64,000 bases of DNA. Source: Bacteroidota bacterium. GTDB taxonomy: Bacteria; Bacteroidota; Bacteroidia; UBA4408. The position numbers and the translations under genes were made by a program. The notes beneath the pieces were generated by a model. That model ran no database searches. It saw only the letters and a program-made list of their open reading frames with translations, and had not been told where the DNA came from. The DNA is taken from positions 1-64,000 of the forward strand of contig CAUJCU010000024.1 in NCBI GenBank assembly GCA_963169745.1. The letters run 5' to 3'. Shown here one piece after another: positions 55,337 through 64,000 of this stretch (positions are counted from its first letter, which is position 1; each line of letters opens with the position of its first letter).

Positions 55337-57733
55337 TTAATTTGAAGTAATTATTTCAAAAGAGTACGGTTGAAGTTCAATAATCAAAGTATTGTTTTGC
55401 AAACTAAAATTACTGTTGAAGTTTTTCTTTAAAAGGGCTGTTTCTATGCCCTTATGAAGTATTATTTTTTGCTTTATGGTTTTGTTACTTTTATTAAAAA
55501 ACACGAGTGCTGAATGGTCAAAGTAATAACGGCCGTAAGCCATAAAACTTTCATTAACTTTTAATGGGGCATAATCACCAAAAATTAAAGCCATATTGTG
55601 TTTTCGCAGATTAAAAATATTTTGTGTTACTTTAAGTTGATTCAATTCATCATCATTCAAATTCTTAAACTCCATCATACGCCTATTATCTGGATCACCG
55701 GCACCAGGCATTCCTAATTCGTCTCCATAATATATAACCGGAACACCCGGTATGGTTGCGATATAAGCCATTAACTGAGCCAGTTTTTTATATCCCACTT
55801 TGTTTTTTACTTGAATATTACGCTTCCACCCGGCTTCTTTATCATCTTCCTTAAAACTAAGATCGCCTCCTGCATAAGAAATAAAACGGGCAATATCATG
55901 ATTTCCGCTAATATTTCCCATTAGTGAATGCCAACCATAATAGCTGAATGATTCTTGTAGCGATTCATTTAGTTTTGTAAACGACTCATTATCGTTAATA
56001 AACACGCTGCGAGCATCAAAATACAAGTTAAAATCAAATTGAGCATTTTGTTCGCCATTGTTTACGTAACTATCAATAAGCTCACGGCTGCCAAAGGTTT
56101 CACCAATTTGATAGGGAAGAGGAACTTGATTTTGTAGTGCGTATAATTTAATTTTTTTGGTTAGTGCGCGCCAAAAGTCTTCGCTTACATGTTTTGTAGC
56201 ATCATGCCTAAAACCATCAATTTGATATTTTTTTATCCAATACATAGCCGAGTCACTCATTGCTTGAACAGCTTCAGGTTTTGTGTAATCAATATCGGGT
56301 AAGAATGTGTCAAACCAAGTAGTAATTCGGTGTTCGTCCCACAGTCTAATATTTTTCCTTCCATCAGGTAAATCAATTGAAGTAAACCAGTCCGGGTGTT
56401 TCACGTACATGGGATGTTTTTCGTGTACATGGTTAGAAACAAAATCAAGCAAAATATTAATACCTTTTTTGTGGGCATCCTCAATAGTGCTTTGCAATAC
56501 GGCCTCATCTCCCAATCTATAATCAACCGTAGTACTAGACACCGGCCAGTAACCATGGTAACCACTATATTTACGATGAGGTTCAGGGTACTCGGTATAG
56601 GCTTCTTTGGGGTTTTGAATAACAGGTGAGAGCCAGAGCGTGTTCACTCCAAGGGCATTAAAATATCCTTGGTTTATTTCTTGTTTTATTCCTTCAATAT
56701 CACCACCCATATAATTAGCTTTAACGGCCACTTCTTTATCCTTTACCGGTAAGTTATTATTAGGGTTTCCATCTTTAAATCGATCAACCATCATAAAATA
56801 GATGATCATTGCATTTCGATCAAAACGATTTAAGTCTGCACTTTGTTTCACCACATTGCCACTTTTTATTGGTATTAAAATATCGTTAGAGCAGCCATAT
56901 TGATTATAGCTATACACGCGAATACTTGATTTCCACATATTGGCCGCTACTGCCGGAATTTTTATTTCTATAATGCCATCATTAAAACTTGTAAAGCTGG
57001 CCGTTAAGTCAAAATTATTCCAGAGTACAAAATATTTTTCTGGGGCATTAAAAGCTTCTATTCTAATAATATCACCACTGGCCCATTTGCTGCGTAGTTG
57101 AGGTGCTTTTTCTCTATCTGCACGGTTTATTTCTATGATGGAGTTAACTCCTCCTATATTATTATCGGCCTTGTTTGGGTTGCCTGGATCCAGTGTCCAT
57201 TTCCCATCTATTACCAATTGGTAGGCATACTTTCCGGGTGATAAGCTTACTTTACCACGAAATTCTTTACCATCAAATGTAAGTTGGGTGTTTCTGGGGG
57301 TCCATCCGTTAAAATCACCGGCAACCTGTACTGTATCAGGGGGAGTACCTAATGGCATATAGCGAAACTCATGAACAGTTTTTTGAGAACGGAGCAAGAG
57401 CACGGAATACTCATACGTACCACTATATATTTTTAAATAGAACATAGGTGGTAGGGGTGCCCCTGTTTCTTTCAGTACAATATTTTTTTTATCATCACTC
57501 AATGCAACATAAAGGTAGGGCCTGGCTGATACAGAATCAATCAAAGACTCGTTAATAACCAAATCACTACTTGGAATTATTGTTTCTCCGGAATTTAATT
57601 TTATAGGTATTAAATTACCAACAATCAAATTGCTTGACGGAATATTCAGATGTGATTTGTTTTTACAAGATAGTACAAAACATAACACGAAAGCTAAACA
57701 CAATGCTTTGATTTTGTAAATGCTGTATATCAT
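55337..57733 (-). CDS. GH13 lipoprotein (neopullulanase/cyclomaltodextrinase-like) with CBM48-type domain
   Basis: A 798-aa surface or periplasmic lipoprotein (lipobox FVLSC, Cys23). After an N-terminal beta-domain, a glycogen-binding CBM48-type domain covers about residues 125-205 (VQVAGDFNGWTPRNTQL, YAYQLVIDGKWTLDPGNP). A cyclomaltodextrinase-like N domain follows, then the GH13 barrel: nucleophile Asp in DGFRHDATKH (about 507-516), acid/base Glu in QIGETFG (about 544), and Asp in SGNHDIARF (about 611). It likely cuts starch or glycogen fragments to short maltodextrins. It starts 22 bases after the GH31 stop. Confidence 0.94.
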   Translation of the reverse strand: MIYSIYKIKALCLAFVLCFVLSCKNKSHLNIPSSNLIVGNLIPIKLNSGETIIPSSDLVINESLIDSVSARPYLYVALSDDKKNIVLKETGAPLPPMFYLKIYSGTYEYSVLLLRSQKTVHEFRYMPLGTPPDTVQVAGDFNGWTPRNTQLTFDGKEFRGKVSLSPGKYAYQLVIDGKWTLDPGNPNKADNNIGGVNSIIEINRADREKAPQLRSKWASGDIIRIEAFNAPEKYFVLWNNFDLTASFTSFNDGIIEIKIPAVAANMWKSSIRVYSYNQYGCSNDILIPIKSGNVVKQSADLNRFDRNAMIIYFMMVDRFKDGNPNNNLPVKDKEVAVKANYMGGDIEGIKQEINQGYFNALGVNTLWLSPVIQNPKEAYTEYPEPHRKYSGYHGYWPVSSTTVDYRLGDEAVLQSTIEDAHKKGINILLDFVSNHVHEKHPMYVKHPDWFTSIDLPDGRKNIRLWDEHRITTWFDTFLPDIDYTKPEAVQAMSDSAMYWIKKYQIDGFRHDATKHVSEDFWRALTKKIKLYALQNQVPLPYQIGETFGSRELIDSYVNNGEQNAQFDFNLYFDARSVFINDNESFTKLNESLQESFSYYGWHSLMGNISGNHDIARFISYAGGDLSFKEDDKEAGWKRNIQVKNKVGYKKLAQLMAYIATIPGVPVIYYGDELGMPGAGDPDNRRMMEFKNLNDDELNQLKVTQNIFNLRKHNMALIFGDYAPLKVNESFMAYGRYYFDHSALVFFNKSNKTIKQKIILHKGIETALLKKNFNSNFSLQNNTLIIELQPYSFEIITSN

Positions 57734-57755
57734 GAACTCATGTACTAATACGTTA

Positions 57756-60215
57756 TTATTTCCAGTGTAAAGTTATATTTTCTGAGCTGTTATCCAACTC
57801 AACAGCCATAACCTGAAGTGGCGGGTAAAAACTTTTAGGTAAAGTGGCAAATGGGTCAAAATCAGAAATGGGATTGATGTATATGACTTGTTCCGATTTT
57901 AATTTTAAAGGATTACCATTAAACCAAATTTGATCTTTAAGCTCTGAAAACCCATGAAACAATATTTTAAGCTTTTTAAAATGCGAAATATAGTTTCCCT
58001 CTTGTTTGTGAATAATAATTTTACCTTCACTAGAGTTATTTTGAATTAATCTTTTACAATAAAGACCTTGTTCAAATTGATACGTATTCCCATCATCTTC
58101 ATAATACACAAATTCACCATCATGATTTGCCCAAACATGAAGTGTAAGTATATGATTGGGTTTTTGTTTTAGTGATTGTGTTAAAGATTGCTCCGGAATA
58201 ATAGCACCGGCTTTCACATATAAAGGTAAAATCTCTTTAGGAACTTCAATTAACATTTCTCTTGAACCTTCTAAAAGCTCATCGGAATAAAGGTTATACC
58301 ATTTTCCCTGCGGTAAATATACTTTGGTGTACCGTTGGTTACTTTCACTTGGAATAACAAGTAGGTTTTTGCCGAATAAATATTGATGTTCAAATTGCGT
58401 CTTATAGATGTTTTCATCAAAGCTGTAATCTATGGCTAAAGATCTGGAAACGGGCAATCCATTTTGTGTTGCTTCATAAAAAGTGCTGTATATGTAGGGC
58501 ATTAAACGGTAGCGTAAACTTATATAGTTTCTTGATATTTCCTCAACTTCTTCACCAAACGACCAAGGCTCTGCGCTTCGCGTATTAATCATACTATGGG
58601 CTCTAAAAAATGGAGAAAAAGCTCCCAGCATCATCCATCGGGCAAACAATTCGGGTTGGGCTTCTTCAGCAAACCCTCCTACATCATATCCGGCAAAAGG
58701 GATACCACTTATGCCCATGCTATTTACCAATCTTATACCGGCCATCAAATGTTCATCACTTGAAATATTGTCTCCGGTCCAAATTGCCCCGTACCGTTGA
58801 GAGCCACTAAATCCTGCGCGGGAAAGCACAAATGGTCTTTTTCCATGCATTAACTTTTTAGCTCCTGAGTAAGTGCTGCGAGTCATTTGAAGGCCATAAA
58901 TATTACGCGCTCTTTTATGAGTAGCCCCTTCTCCTTCATAGTTAAATTCAATTAAATCAGGTAGGTGTTGCCCCCAGGCTGCGGGCTCGTTCATATCATT
59001 CCAAAAACCACTCACTCCTTTTTCTGTTAATGAAGCTAATTTTTGACCCCACCAAATACGTACTTCTTCGTTTGTAAAATCCGGAAAACAACTCCATCCC
59101 GGCCAAACTTGCCCATTATATGGTTCGCCATCTGGGTATTTCACAAAATAGTCCTTGTTTAAAGCTTCGTCATAAGCATGATACCCTTTTTCGCATTTTA
59201 TACCCGGATCAACAATAACAGCAAGATTAAAGTCATATTCATTTAGAGCTTGGCTTAGCATTTCGGGTTGAGGAAAATATTCTGGATGCCAAGTAAAAAC
59301 TTTATAGGCATCCATATAGTGTATATCAAGGTAGATAACATCTGCCGGAATTTTCTTTTCTCTGAAAGTACGGGCTATATGAAGTACTGTATTATCTGGA
59401 TAATAACTATAGCGACATTGCTGAAACCCCAAGCTCCACAAAGGAGGTAAATCTATACGTCCGGTTAAGGAGGTGTATGACGTAATAATATCAGCCACTT
59501 TTGGATGATGAATAAAATAATAATTCATTTCACCATCATCGGCCTGAAAATACATAAAACGATTGTTTGAAGCCCCAAAATTAAATGTACTTTTATACGT
59601 ATTATCGAAAAAAATACCATACGGATGTTGCCCGTTTATGCCTATATAAAATGGGATACTTAAATAAATGGGGTCGTCATCAACTCCATAAGCAAATTTA
59701 TCGGTATTCCAGTTAGTAAAACATTTCCCACTTCGATTAAGATGCCCATTTTTTTCACCTAAGCCAATGTACTTTTCATTATAATGAATGGCTTTATAAC
59801 AGGTAACTTCATGGCCTATCCACGAAGTGCCAAAAGAATGATGATCTTCATTGATTAGCTCATCGTTTAGCGTGAAAAAAGCCAAGCGTAAAGGGTACTT
59901 CTGTATAACAAGTTTTAAAGCCTGGGTATGAAGCTCTATTTTAGTATCATAGTTTGTAATCTGAAAATCTGTTGTTAGAGGAGTATTCACAACAGCATAA
60001 GAAACGACACTTGCCGGGCAGGATTTTTTTACGATTGATACCTGAATAATATGGGCACTGCATACTGTAATTCTAGCACATTCTTTATCCGTATAGATAT
60101 GCACGCCATGGTTATTCTTTTCAAAGGAAACAACAGGGCCTATACTTTGATTAAAATGCCCAACACTCTTTTTTTGAATTCTGCTTTCTTGGATATCTTT
60201 CTTTCTCTTATTCAT
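57756..60215 (-). CDS. GH31 alpha-glucosidase
   Basis: An 819-aa GH31 enzyme without a signal peptide, so probably cytoplasmic. It releases glucose from alpha-glucans or maltooligosaccharides. The nucleophile is in GFWNDMNEPAAW (Asp about residue 407) and the acid/base in AIWTGDNISSDEH (Asp about 480). FARWMMLGAFSPFFRAHS and LRYRLMPYIYS are also typical. The N-terminal beta-sandwich contains YIGLGEKNGHLNRSG, and the C-terminal beta domains include YYEDDGNTYQFEQG. It is the first gene of a three-gene alpha-glucan series read on the minus strand, downstream of a candidate operator. Confidence 0.95.
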   Translation of the reverse strand: MNKRKKDIQESRIQKKSVGHFNQSIGPVVSFEKNNHGVHIYTDKECARITVCSAHIIQVSIVKKSCPASVVSYAVVNTPLTTDFQITNYDTKIELHTQALKLVIQKYPLRLAFFTLNDELINEDHHSFGTSWIGHEVTCYKAIHYNEKYIGLGEKNGHLNRSGKCFTNWNTDKFAYGVDDDPIYLSIPFYIGINGQHPYGIFFDNTYKSTFNFGASNNRFMYFQADDGEMNYYFIHHPKVADIITSYTSLTGRIDLPPLWSLGFQQCRYSYYPDNTVLHIARTFREKKIPADVIYLDIHYMDAYKVFTWHPEYFPQPEMLSQALNEYDFNLAVIVDPGIKCEKGYHAYDEALNKDYFVKYPDGEPYNGQVWPGWSCFPDFTNEEVRIWWGQKLASLTEKGVSGFWNDMNEPAAWGQHLPDLIEFNYEGEGATHKRARNIYGLQMTRSTYSGAKKLMHGKRPFVLSRAGFSGSQRYGAIWTGDNISSDEHLMAGIRLVNSMGISGIPFAGYDVGGFAEEAQPELFARWMMLGAFSPFFRAHSMINTRSAEPWSFGEEVEEISRNYISLRYRLMPYIYSTFYEATQNGLPVSRSLAIDYSFDENIYKTQFEHQYLFGKNLLVIPSESNQRYTKVYLPQGKWYNLYSDELLEGSREMLIEVPKEILPLYVKAGAIIPEQSLTQSLKQKPNHILTLHVWANHDGEFVYYEDDGNTYQFEQGLYCKRLIQNNSSEGKIIIHKQEGNYISHFKKLKILFHGFSELKDQIWFNGNPLKLKSEQVIYINPISDFDPFATLPKSFYPPLQVMAVELDNSSENITLHWK

Positions 60216-60271
60216 CTTTGATGATACTTATCTTTTTTTTTTATACTTCAATTGTATAAGAAAATATTTTT

Positions 60272-60299
60272 CACTTTTAAGTGTCAATATTACACTTTT
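60272..60299. promoter_or_regulatory. Candidate operator upstream of the alpha-glucan genes
   Basis: CACTTTT occurs at 60272-60278 and 60293-60299, 21 bases apart (two helical turns). Between them, AAGTGT (60279-60284) and ACACTT (60292-60297) form an inverted repeat around a 7-base centre. It lies 57-84 bases upstream of the GH31 ATG. Confidence 0.35.
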
Positions 60300-60483
60300 G
60301 TTTTTAAAACAAAAAATAAAGAAACACGAACCAAATAAACAAAATTATTTATTTTATGCTGTTGCTAGAAGTTTCTTGTTAATTTAAAAGAAGTCCTATT
60401 GGTATTTGCAGGTATTAAGTATGTTTACTTTAAAAAGGAGCTTGATTTTATATTACAACATGTTAAATACGTTTATTCTTGTG

Positions 60484-60491
60484 TATATTTG
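60484..60491 (+). promoter_or_regulatory. -7 promoter box for purL
   Basis: TATATTTG matches TAnnTTTG, 26 bases before the purL ATG at 60518. It lies inside the open extension from 60479, so it decides the start. Confidence 0.6.
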
Positions 60492-60517
60492 CACTCCCCA
60501 AAAACAAAGAAATAAAG

Positions 60518-62767
60518 ATGACAGCCACTACTATTCCCGTAGGAAGTCCTGAAACAGTTGAAACAGCCGGCAAATTGGGATTACTTCCTGAAGAGTATGA
60601 TAAAATTGTACAGATCTTAAACAGAAATCCCAATTTTACAGAGTTAAGTATATTTTCGGTTATGTGGAGCGAACACTGTTCATACAAAAATTCTATTGTG
60701 TGGCTAAAAACATTGCCTAAAGATGGAGCTCGTATGTTGGCCAAGGCTGGTGAAGAAAATGCAGGTTTAGTTGATATTGGCGATGGCTTAGGTTGTGCTT
60801 TTAAAATTGAGTCGCATAATCACCCTAGTGCTTTAGAACCTTATCAGGGAGCAGCAACAGGTGTGGGAGGAATTAATCGAGATATTTTCACCATGGGTGC
60901 CCGTCCAATTGCACAATTAAACTCGTTACGATTTGGCAATATTCATACGCAACGTACCCAGTGGCTTATGCGCGGTGTAGTTAAGGGCATTGGCGATTAT
61001 GGAAATGCATTTGGAATACCAACGGTAGGAGGTGAGGTGTTTTTTGATGATTGTTATGAGATGAACCCTTTGGTAAATGCCATGAGTGTAGGTATTGTAA
61101 AAAAGGGAGAAACCGCCTCGGCCATTTCTTATGGTGTAGGAAACCCAGTATATATTGTAGGGTCTGCAACAGGAAAAGATGGTATTCATGGAGCAACATT
61201 TGCTTCGGCAGATATTACCGAAGATTCGGCTAAGGATCTGCCGGCTGTTCAAGTTGGGGATCCGTTTCAAGAAAAATTATTACTCGAAGCTTCTTTAGAA
61301 GTTATAAAAACAGGTGCCGTAATTGGAATGCAGGATATGGGTGCTGCCGGGATTACCTGCTCTACAAGTGAAATGAGCGCGAAAGGAGAGCACGGGATGA
61401 TTATTTATTTGGATAAAGTACCTACGCGACAAACAGGAATGTTACCATTTGAAATCTTACTTTCCGAAAGTCAAGAACGTATGTTGGTAGTGGTAAAAAA
61501 AGGTCAGGAAAAAGTAATTGAAGCCATTTTTGAAAAATGGGATTTAAACTGTACAATTATAGGTGAAGTTACGGCTACCAAACGTTTAGAATATTATATG
61601 AATGGTGAATTGGTGGCTGATGTTCCTGCTCACGATTTAGTGTTAGGTGGAGGCGCCCCGGTGTATCATCGCGAATACAAAGAACCAGCATATTTTGCCG
61701 AATCAAAAAAATTTTCAATTAGCGATGTACAAGAGCCTTCTGACCTTAAAGAGGTTATGAATCATTTGGTAAAACATCCAAATATAGCCTCTAAACGATG
61801 GGTTTATGAGCAATACGACAGCATGGTTGGCACCGTGAACATGAGTACTAATATGCCGGCAGCAGCTGCTGTTGTGAACTTAAAAGAAACAGATAAAGCT
61901 TTAGCCATAAGTGTAGATTGTAACAGCCGTTATGTTTATGCCGATCCCGAAATTGGCTGTGCTATTGCTGTAGCCGAAGCCTCGCGAAACATTATTTGTT
62001 CCGGAGGAATTGGCTTGGCAATTACCAACTGTTTAAACTTTGGAAATCCCTATAATCCCGAAGTTTATTGGCAGTTTGTTGGAGCTATTCAAGGCATGTC
62101 AAAAGCATGTAAAAAATTTGAAACCCCCGTAACCGGAGGAAATGTTAGCTTTTACAACCAAAGCACAATTGAGAATAAAACAGAGCCTGTTTTTCCAACT
62201 CCCACCATTGGTATGTTAGGCATTTTAGACACAAAAAGGACCTTTACCGGAATGGCTTTCAAGCAAGCAGGAGATAGTATATACTTGATTGGAGCCTCTC
62301 AAAACGACATCAATTCTTCACAGTATTTATTTTCGTATATTGGTGTAAAAAATAGCCCTGCTCCTTATTTTGATTTGGATAAAGAGTATGAAACGCAAAT
62401 GGTATTGCGAGAGCTGATAGAACAAGAACTTATCCTTTCTGCTAACGACTGCTCTGATGGAGGCTTATTTATTGCCTTGTTGGAAAGTGCCATGATTCAT
62501 GATTTAGGCTTTGATATAAAAACCGATAAAAATTTTAGAAAAGATGCGTTCCTTTTTGGAGAGGCTCAAGGGCGTATAGTGGTTAGTACTGCGAATGAAC
62601 ATAAACAAGCCTTGGAACTACTTTTAAATGAAAAACAAATTCCATATACCAAATTAGGGAAAGTAACCCAAGCCGAAATTCTTATTGATCAGCTAAGTTA
62701 TGGTATTTGCCACAACTTTAAACAGGAATACGACATGGCTATTTCAAAAATAATGACCGAAGAATAA
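60518..62767 (+). CDS. purL: Phosphoribosylformylglycinamidine synthase subunit PurL
   Basis: The ATP-dependent amidotransferase-partner subunit of purine biosynthesis, 749 aa, the small PurL type that works with separate PurS and PurQ (not in this window). Conserved segments include [47 protein letters not shown] and [17 protein letters not shown]. The second half repeats the AIR-synthase fold ([42 protein letters not shown]). The start ATG 60518-60520 is chosen over the open frame from 60479 because a -7 box lies in that extension and family N-termini begin near here. Confidence 0.96.
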   Translation: MTATTIPVGSPETVETAGKLGLLPEEYDKIVQILNRNPNFTELSIFSVMWSEHCSYKNSIVWLKTLPKDGARMLAKAGEENAGLVDIGDGLGCAFKIESHNHPSALEPYQGAATGVGGINRDIFTMGARPIAQLNSLRFGNIHTQRTQWLMRGVVKGIGDYGNAFGIPTVGGEVFFDDCYEMNPLVNAMSVGIVKKGETASAISYGVGNPVYIVGSATGKDGIHGATFASADITEDSAKDLPAVQVGDPFQEKLLLEASLEVIKTGAVIGMQDMGAAGITCSTSEMSAKGEHGMIIYLDKVPTRQTGMLPFEILLSESQERMLVVVKKGQEKVIEAIFEKWDLNCTIIGEVTATKRLEYYMNGELVADVPAHDLVLGGGAPVYHREYKEPAYFAESKKFSISDVQEPSDLKEVMNHLVKHPNIASKRWVYEQYDSMVGTVNMSTNMPAAAAVVNLKETDKALAISVDCNSRYVYADPEIGCAIAVAEASRNIICSGGIGLAITNCLNFGNPYNPEVYWQFVGAIQGMSKACKKFETPVTGGNVSFYNQSTIENKTEPVFPTPTIGMLGILDTKRTFTGMAFKQAGDSIYLIGASQNDINSSQYLFSYIGVKNSPAPYFDLDKEYETQMVLRELIEQELILSANDCSDGGLFIALLESAMIHDLGFDIKTDKNFRKDAFLFGEAQGRIVVSTANEHKQALELLLNEKQIPYTKLGKVTQAEILIDQLSYGICHNFKQEYDMAISKIMTEE

Positions 62768-62783
62768 ATTTAATTTTTAAAAA

Positions 62784-64000
62784 TTGATTAAAGTTGCATT
62801 TCACACCTTAGGGTGTAAACTTAACTTCGCTGAAACCAGTACTATTGCTCGTAAATTTGTGAATGAAGGTTATGAGCGTGTTTCTTTTGATACCGCTGCT
62901 GATGTTTATGTTATTAACACATGCTCGGTAACCGAAAGCGCTGATAAAGAATGTAAGAAAATAGTACAACAAGCACTGAAGCTATCACCCGAAGCTTTTG
63001 TCTGTATTATTGGTTGCTATGCTCAGTTAAAACCTCTTGAAATAGCACAAATAAAAGGAGTTGACCTGGTGCTTGGAGCTACTGAAAAATTCAGAATAGT
63101 TGATTACATTAAAGATCTCAATAAAAAAAAATTTGCCGAAGTGCACAGTTGCGAAATTGAAGAAGCCAATGTGTTTACCGGAGCCTATAGTTATGGCGAC
63201 CGTACACGTGCCTTCCTGAAAGTACAAGATGGATGTGACTATAGTTGTACCTATTGTACCATACCTTTGGCTAGAGGAGTAAGTCGTAGCGACAGTCTGG
63301 AAAATATTTTACAAAATGCTACTGAAATTGCTCAAAAAGGGATTAAAGAAATTGTGCTTACCGGGGTTAACATAGGCGATTATGGCAAAGGTGAAATGGG
63401 CAACAAAAAGCATCAACATACGTTCTTAGAATTAATTCAAGCCCTTGAAAAAGTATCTGGAATTGAGCGAATTAGAATATCCAGTATAGAACCTAACTTG
63501 TTGCAAAATGAAATTATTCGTTTTGTGGCAGGCTCTCAAAAATTTGTCCCCCATTTCCATATTCCTTTACAAAGCGGAAGCAACAAAATTCTAAAGCAAA
63601 TGAAAAGGCGCTATTTACGCGAATTGTATTTCGATAGAATTCAAACCATCCGCACTTTAATGCCCGACTGTTGTATTGGAGTTGATGTGATTACCGGTTT
63701 CCCGGGTGAAACCGACAACGATTTTTTAGAAACATACCACTTCTTAAACGACTTAGATATTTCATACCTACATGTATTCACATATTCTGAGCGTGCCCAT
63801 ACCGAAGCATCCGAATTTGAAGGTGTTGTAAATATGTCAGTACGAAAGCAACGTACAAAAATGCTCCGTATTTTATCTTCTAAAAAGAAAACTGCTTTTT
63901 ACCACCGTTATAAAGATACTTGGCAAGAAGTATTGTTTGAAAATGAGGTTAAGAATAACAGAATATACGGCTACAGCCGAAATTATTTAAGAGTTAGTGT
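62784..64000 (+). CDS. mtaB: tRNA t6A37 methylthiotransferase MtaB, 3' end beyond window, TTG start
   Basis: A radical-SAM enzyme that adds a methylthio group to t6A37 of tRNA, giving ms2t6A. The first 405 codons are present. The UPF0004 domain has its cluster cysteines in HTLGCKLN (Cys11), NTCSVTE (about 47) and IIGCYAQ (about 81). The radical-SAM CxxxCxxC is in DGCDYSCTYCTIPLARG (about 150-157). HIPLQSGSNKILKQMKRRY and DVITGFPGETDNDF follow. The TRAM domain begins only at the edge. The start is TTG at 62784-62786; an in-frame TAA at 62778-62780 excludes any upstream start. It begins 16 bases after purL. TsaD, which makes the t6A substrate, is elsewhere in this window. Confidence 0.94.
   Translation, partial: MIKVAFHTLGCKLNFAETSTIARKFVNEGYERVSFDTAADVYVINTCSVTESADKECKKIVQQALKLSPEAFVCIIGCYAQLKPLEIAQIKGVDLVLGATEKFRIVDYIKDLNKKKFAEVHSCEIEEANVFTGAYSYGDRTRAFLKVQDGCDYSCTYCTIPLARGVSRSDSLENILQNATEIAQKGIKEIVLTGVNIGDYGKGEMGNKKHQHTFLELIQALEKVSGIERIRISSIEPNLLQNEIIRFVAGSQKFVPHFHIPLQSGSNKILKQMKRRYLRELYFDRIQTIRTLMPDCCIGVDVITGFPGETDNDFLETYHFLNDLDISYLHVFTYSERAHTEASEFEGVVNMSVRKQRTKMLRILSSKKKTAFYHRYKDTWQEVLFENEVKNNRIYGYSRNYLRVS

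Larger units (their letters stand above)
60216..60517. other. Divergent intergenic region between GH31 and purL
   Basis: This 302-base region contains the purL -7 box (60484-60491) and a cluster of CACTTTT half-sites (60272-60299) near the GH31 start. The rest is AT-rich, with no reading frame or RNA gene recognised. Confidence 0.55.

Noticed and set aside
60479-60517. Upstream TTG start of purL
   Set aside because: The purL -7 box (60484-60491) lies in this extension and it does not resemble family N-termini.
1-64000. tRNA, rRNA, riboswitch, insertion sequence, prophage or integration-site signatures
   Set aside because: Looked for by eye in the intergenic regions and gene products; none could be supported.

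Overview
The window is chromosomal DNA from a member of the Bacteroidota, close to the Flavobacteriales/Sphingobacteriales level; I do not assign a genus. The signs are strong AT-richness, genes without Shine-Dalgarno sequences, several copies of the Bacteroidota promoter -7 box TAnnTTTG, secreted proteins ending in type IX secretion (T9SS) sorting domains, a PorV/PorQ-family outer-membrane protein, a TonB-dependent receptor, and the long Bacteroidota-type IspG. I saw no tRNA or rRNA genes, insertion sequences, prophage or CRISPR array.

Layout. 1-4421 (minus) is the N-terminal 1473 residues of a giant secreted beta-repeat protein that runs off the left edge. 4.6-11.7 kb holds housekeeping and metabolic genes: typA, a GNAT acetyltransferase, an orphan peptide-ABC permease, free-Met-R-sulfoxide reductase, a lipoprotein, an ALDH7-like dehydrogenase and a DUF4293 membrane protein. 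11.8-19.4 kb holds a MORN-variant secreted protein, cysS, an M28/glutaminyl-cyclase-like lipoprotein, two overlapping small beta-barrel genes, ispG preceded by a Rieske-fold lipoprotein without the usual Fe-S ligands, and a small very basic secreted protein. 19.6-28.6 kb is a tight operon of a TonB-dependent receptor, a 1.36-kaa secreted protein with a C-terminal sorting-like domain, and a PorV-like barrel, closed by a clear terminator.

28.6-37 kb holds greA, a HIT protein, murI, and opposite them an HU - TPR - 29-residue basic ribosomal-type protein - RNase G series, then a large DUF2723 GT-C-like membrane protein. 37.1-44.8 kb is a two-gene unit, a small Lys/Ala-rich secreted protein and a 2378-residue modular adhesin, closed by a terminator. 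44.9-53.8 kb holds a trans-sulfuration enzyme, an M43 metalloprotease with PKD and T9SS domains, tsaD, and a divergent TamB-like gene. 53.8-60.2 kb is an alpha-glucan degradation cluster (secreted GH13, lipoprotein GH13, GH31) with a candidate operator upstream. 60.5 kb to the end holds purL and mtaB (cut by the right edge).

The common theme is cell-surface biology: three or four T9SS-type cargos, a PorV-family partner, a possible protein O-glycosyltransferase (DUF2723) and TamB share the window with ordinary housekeeping genes. Five genes appear to use TTG starts, four of them with an in-frame stop just upstream. Functional names rest on motif and family recognition by eye; no database search was run.
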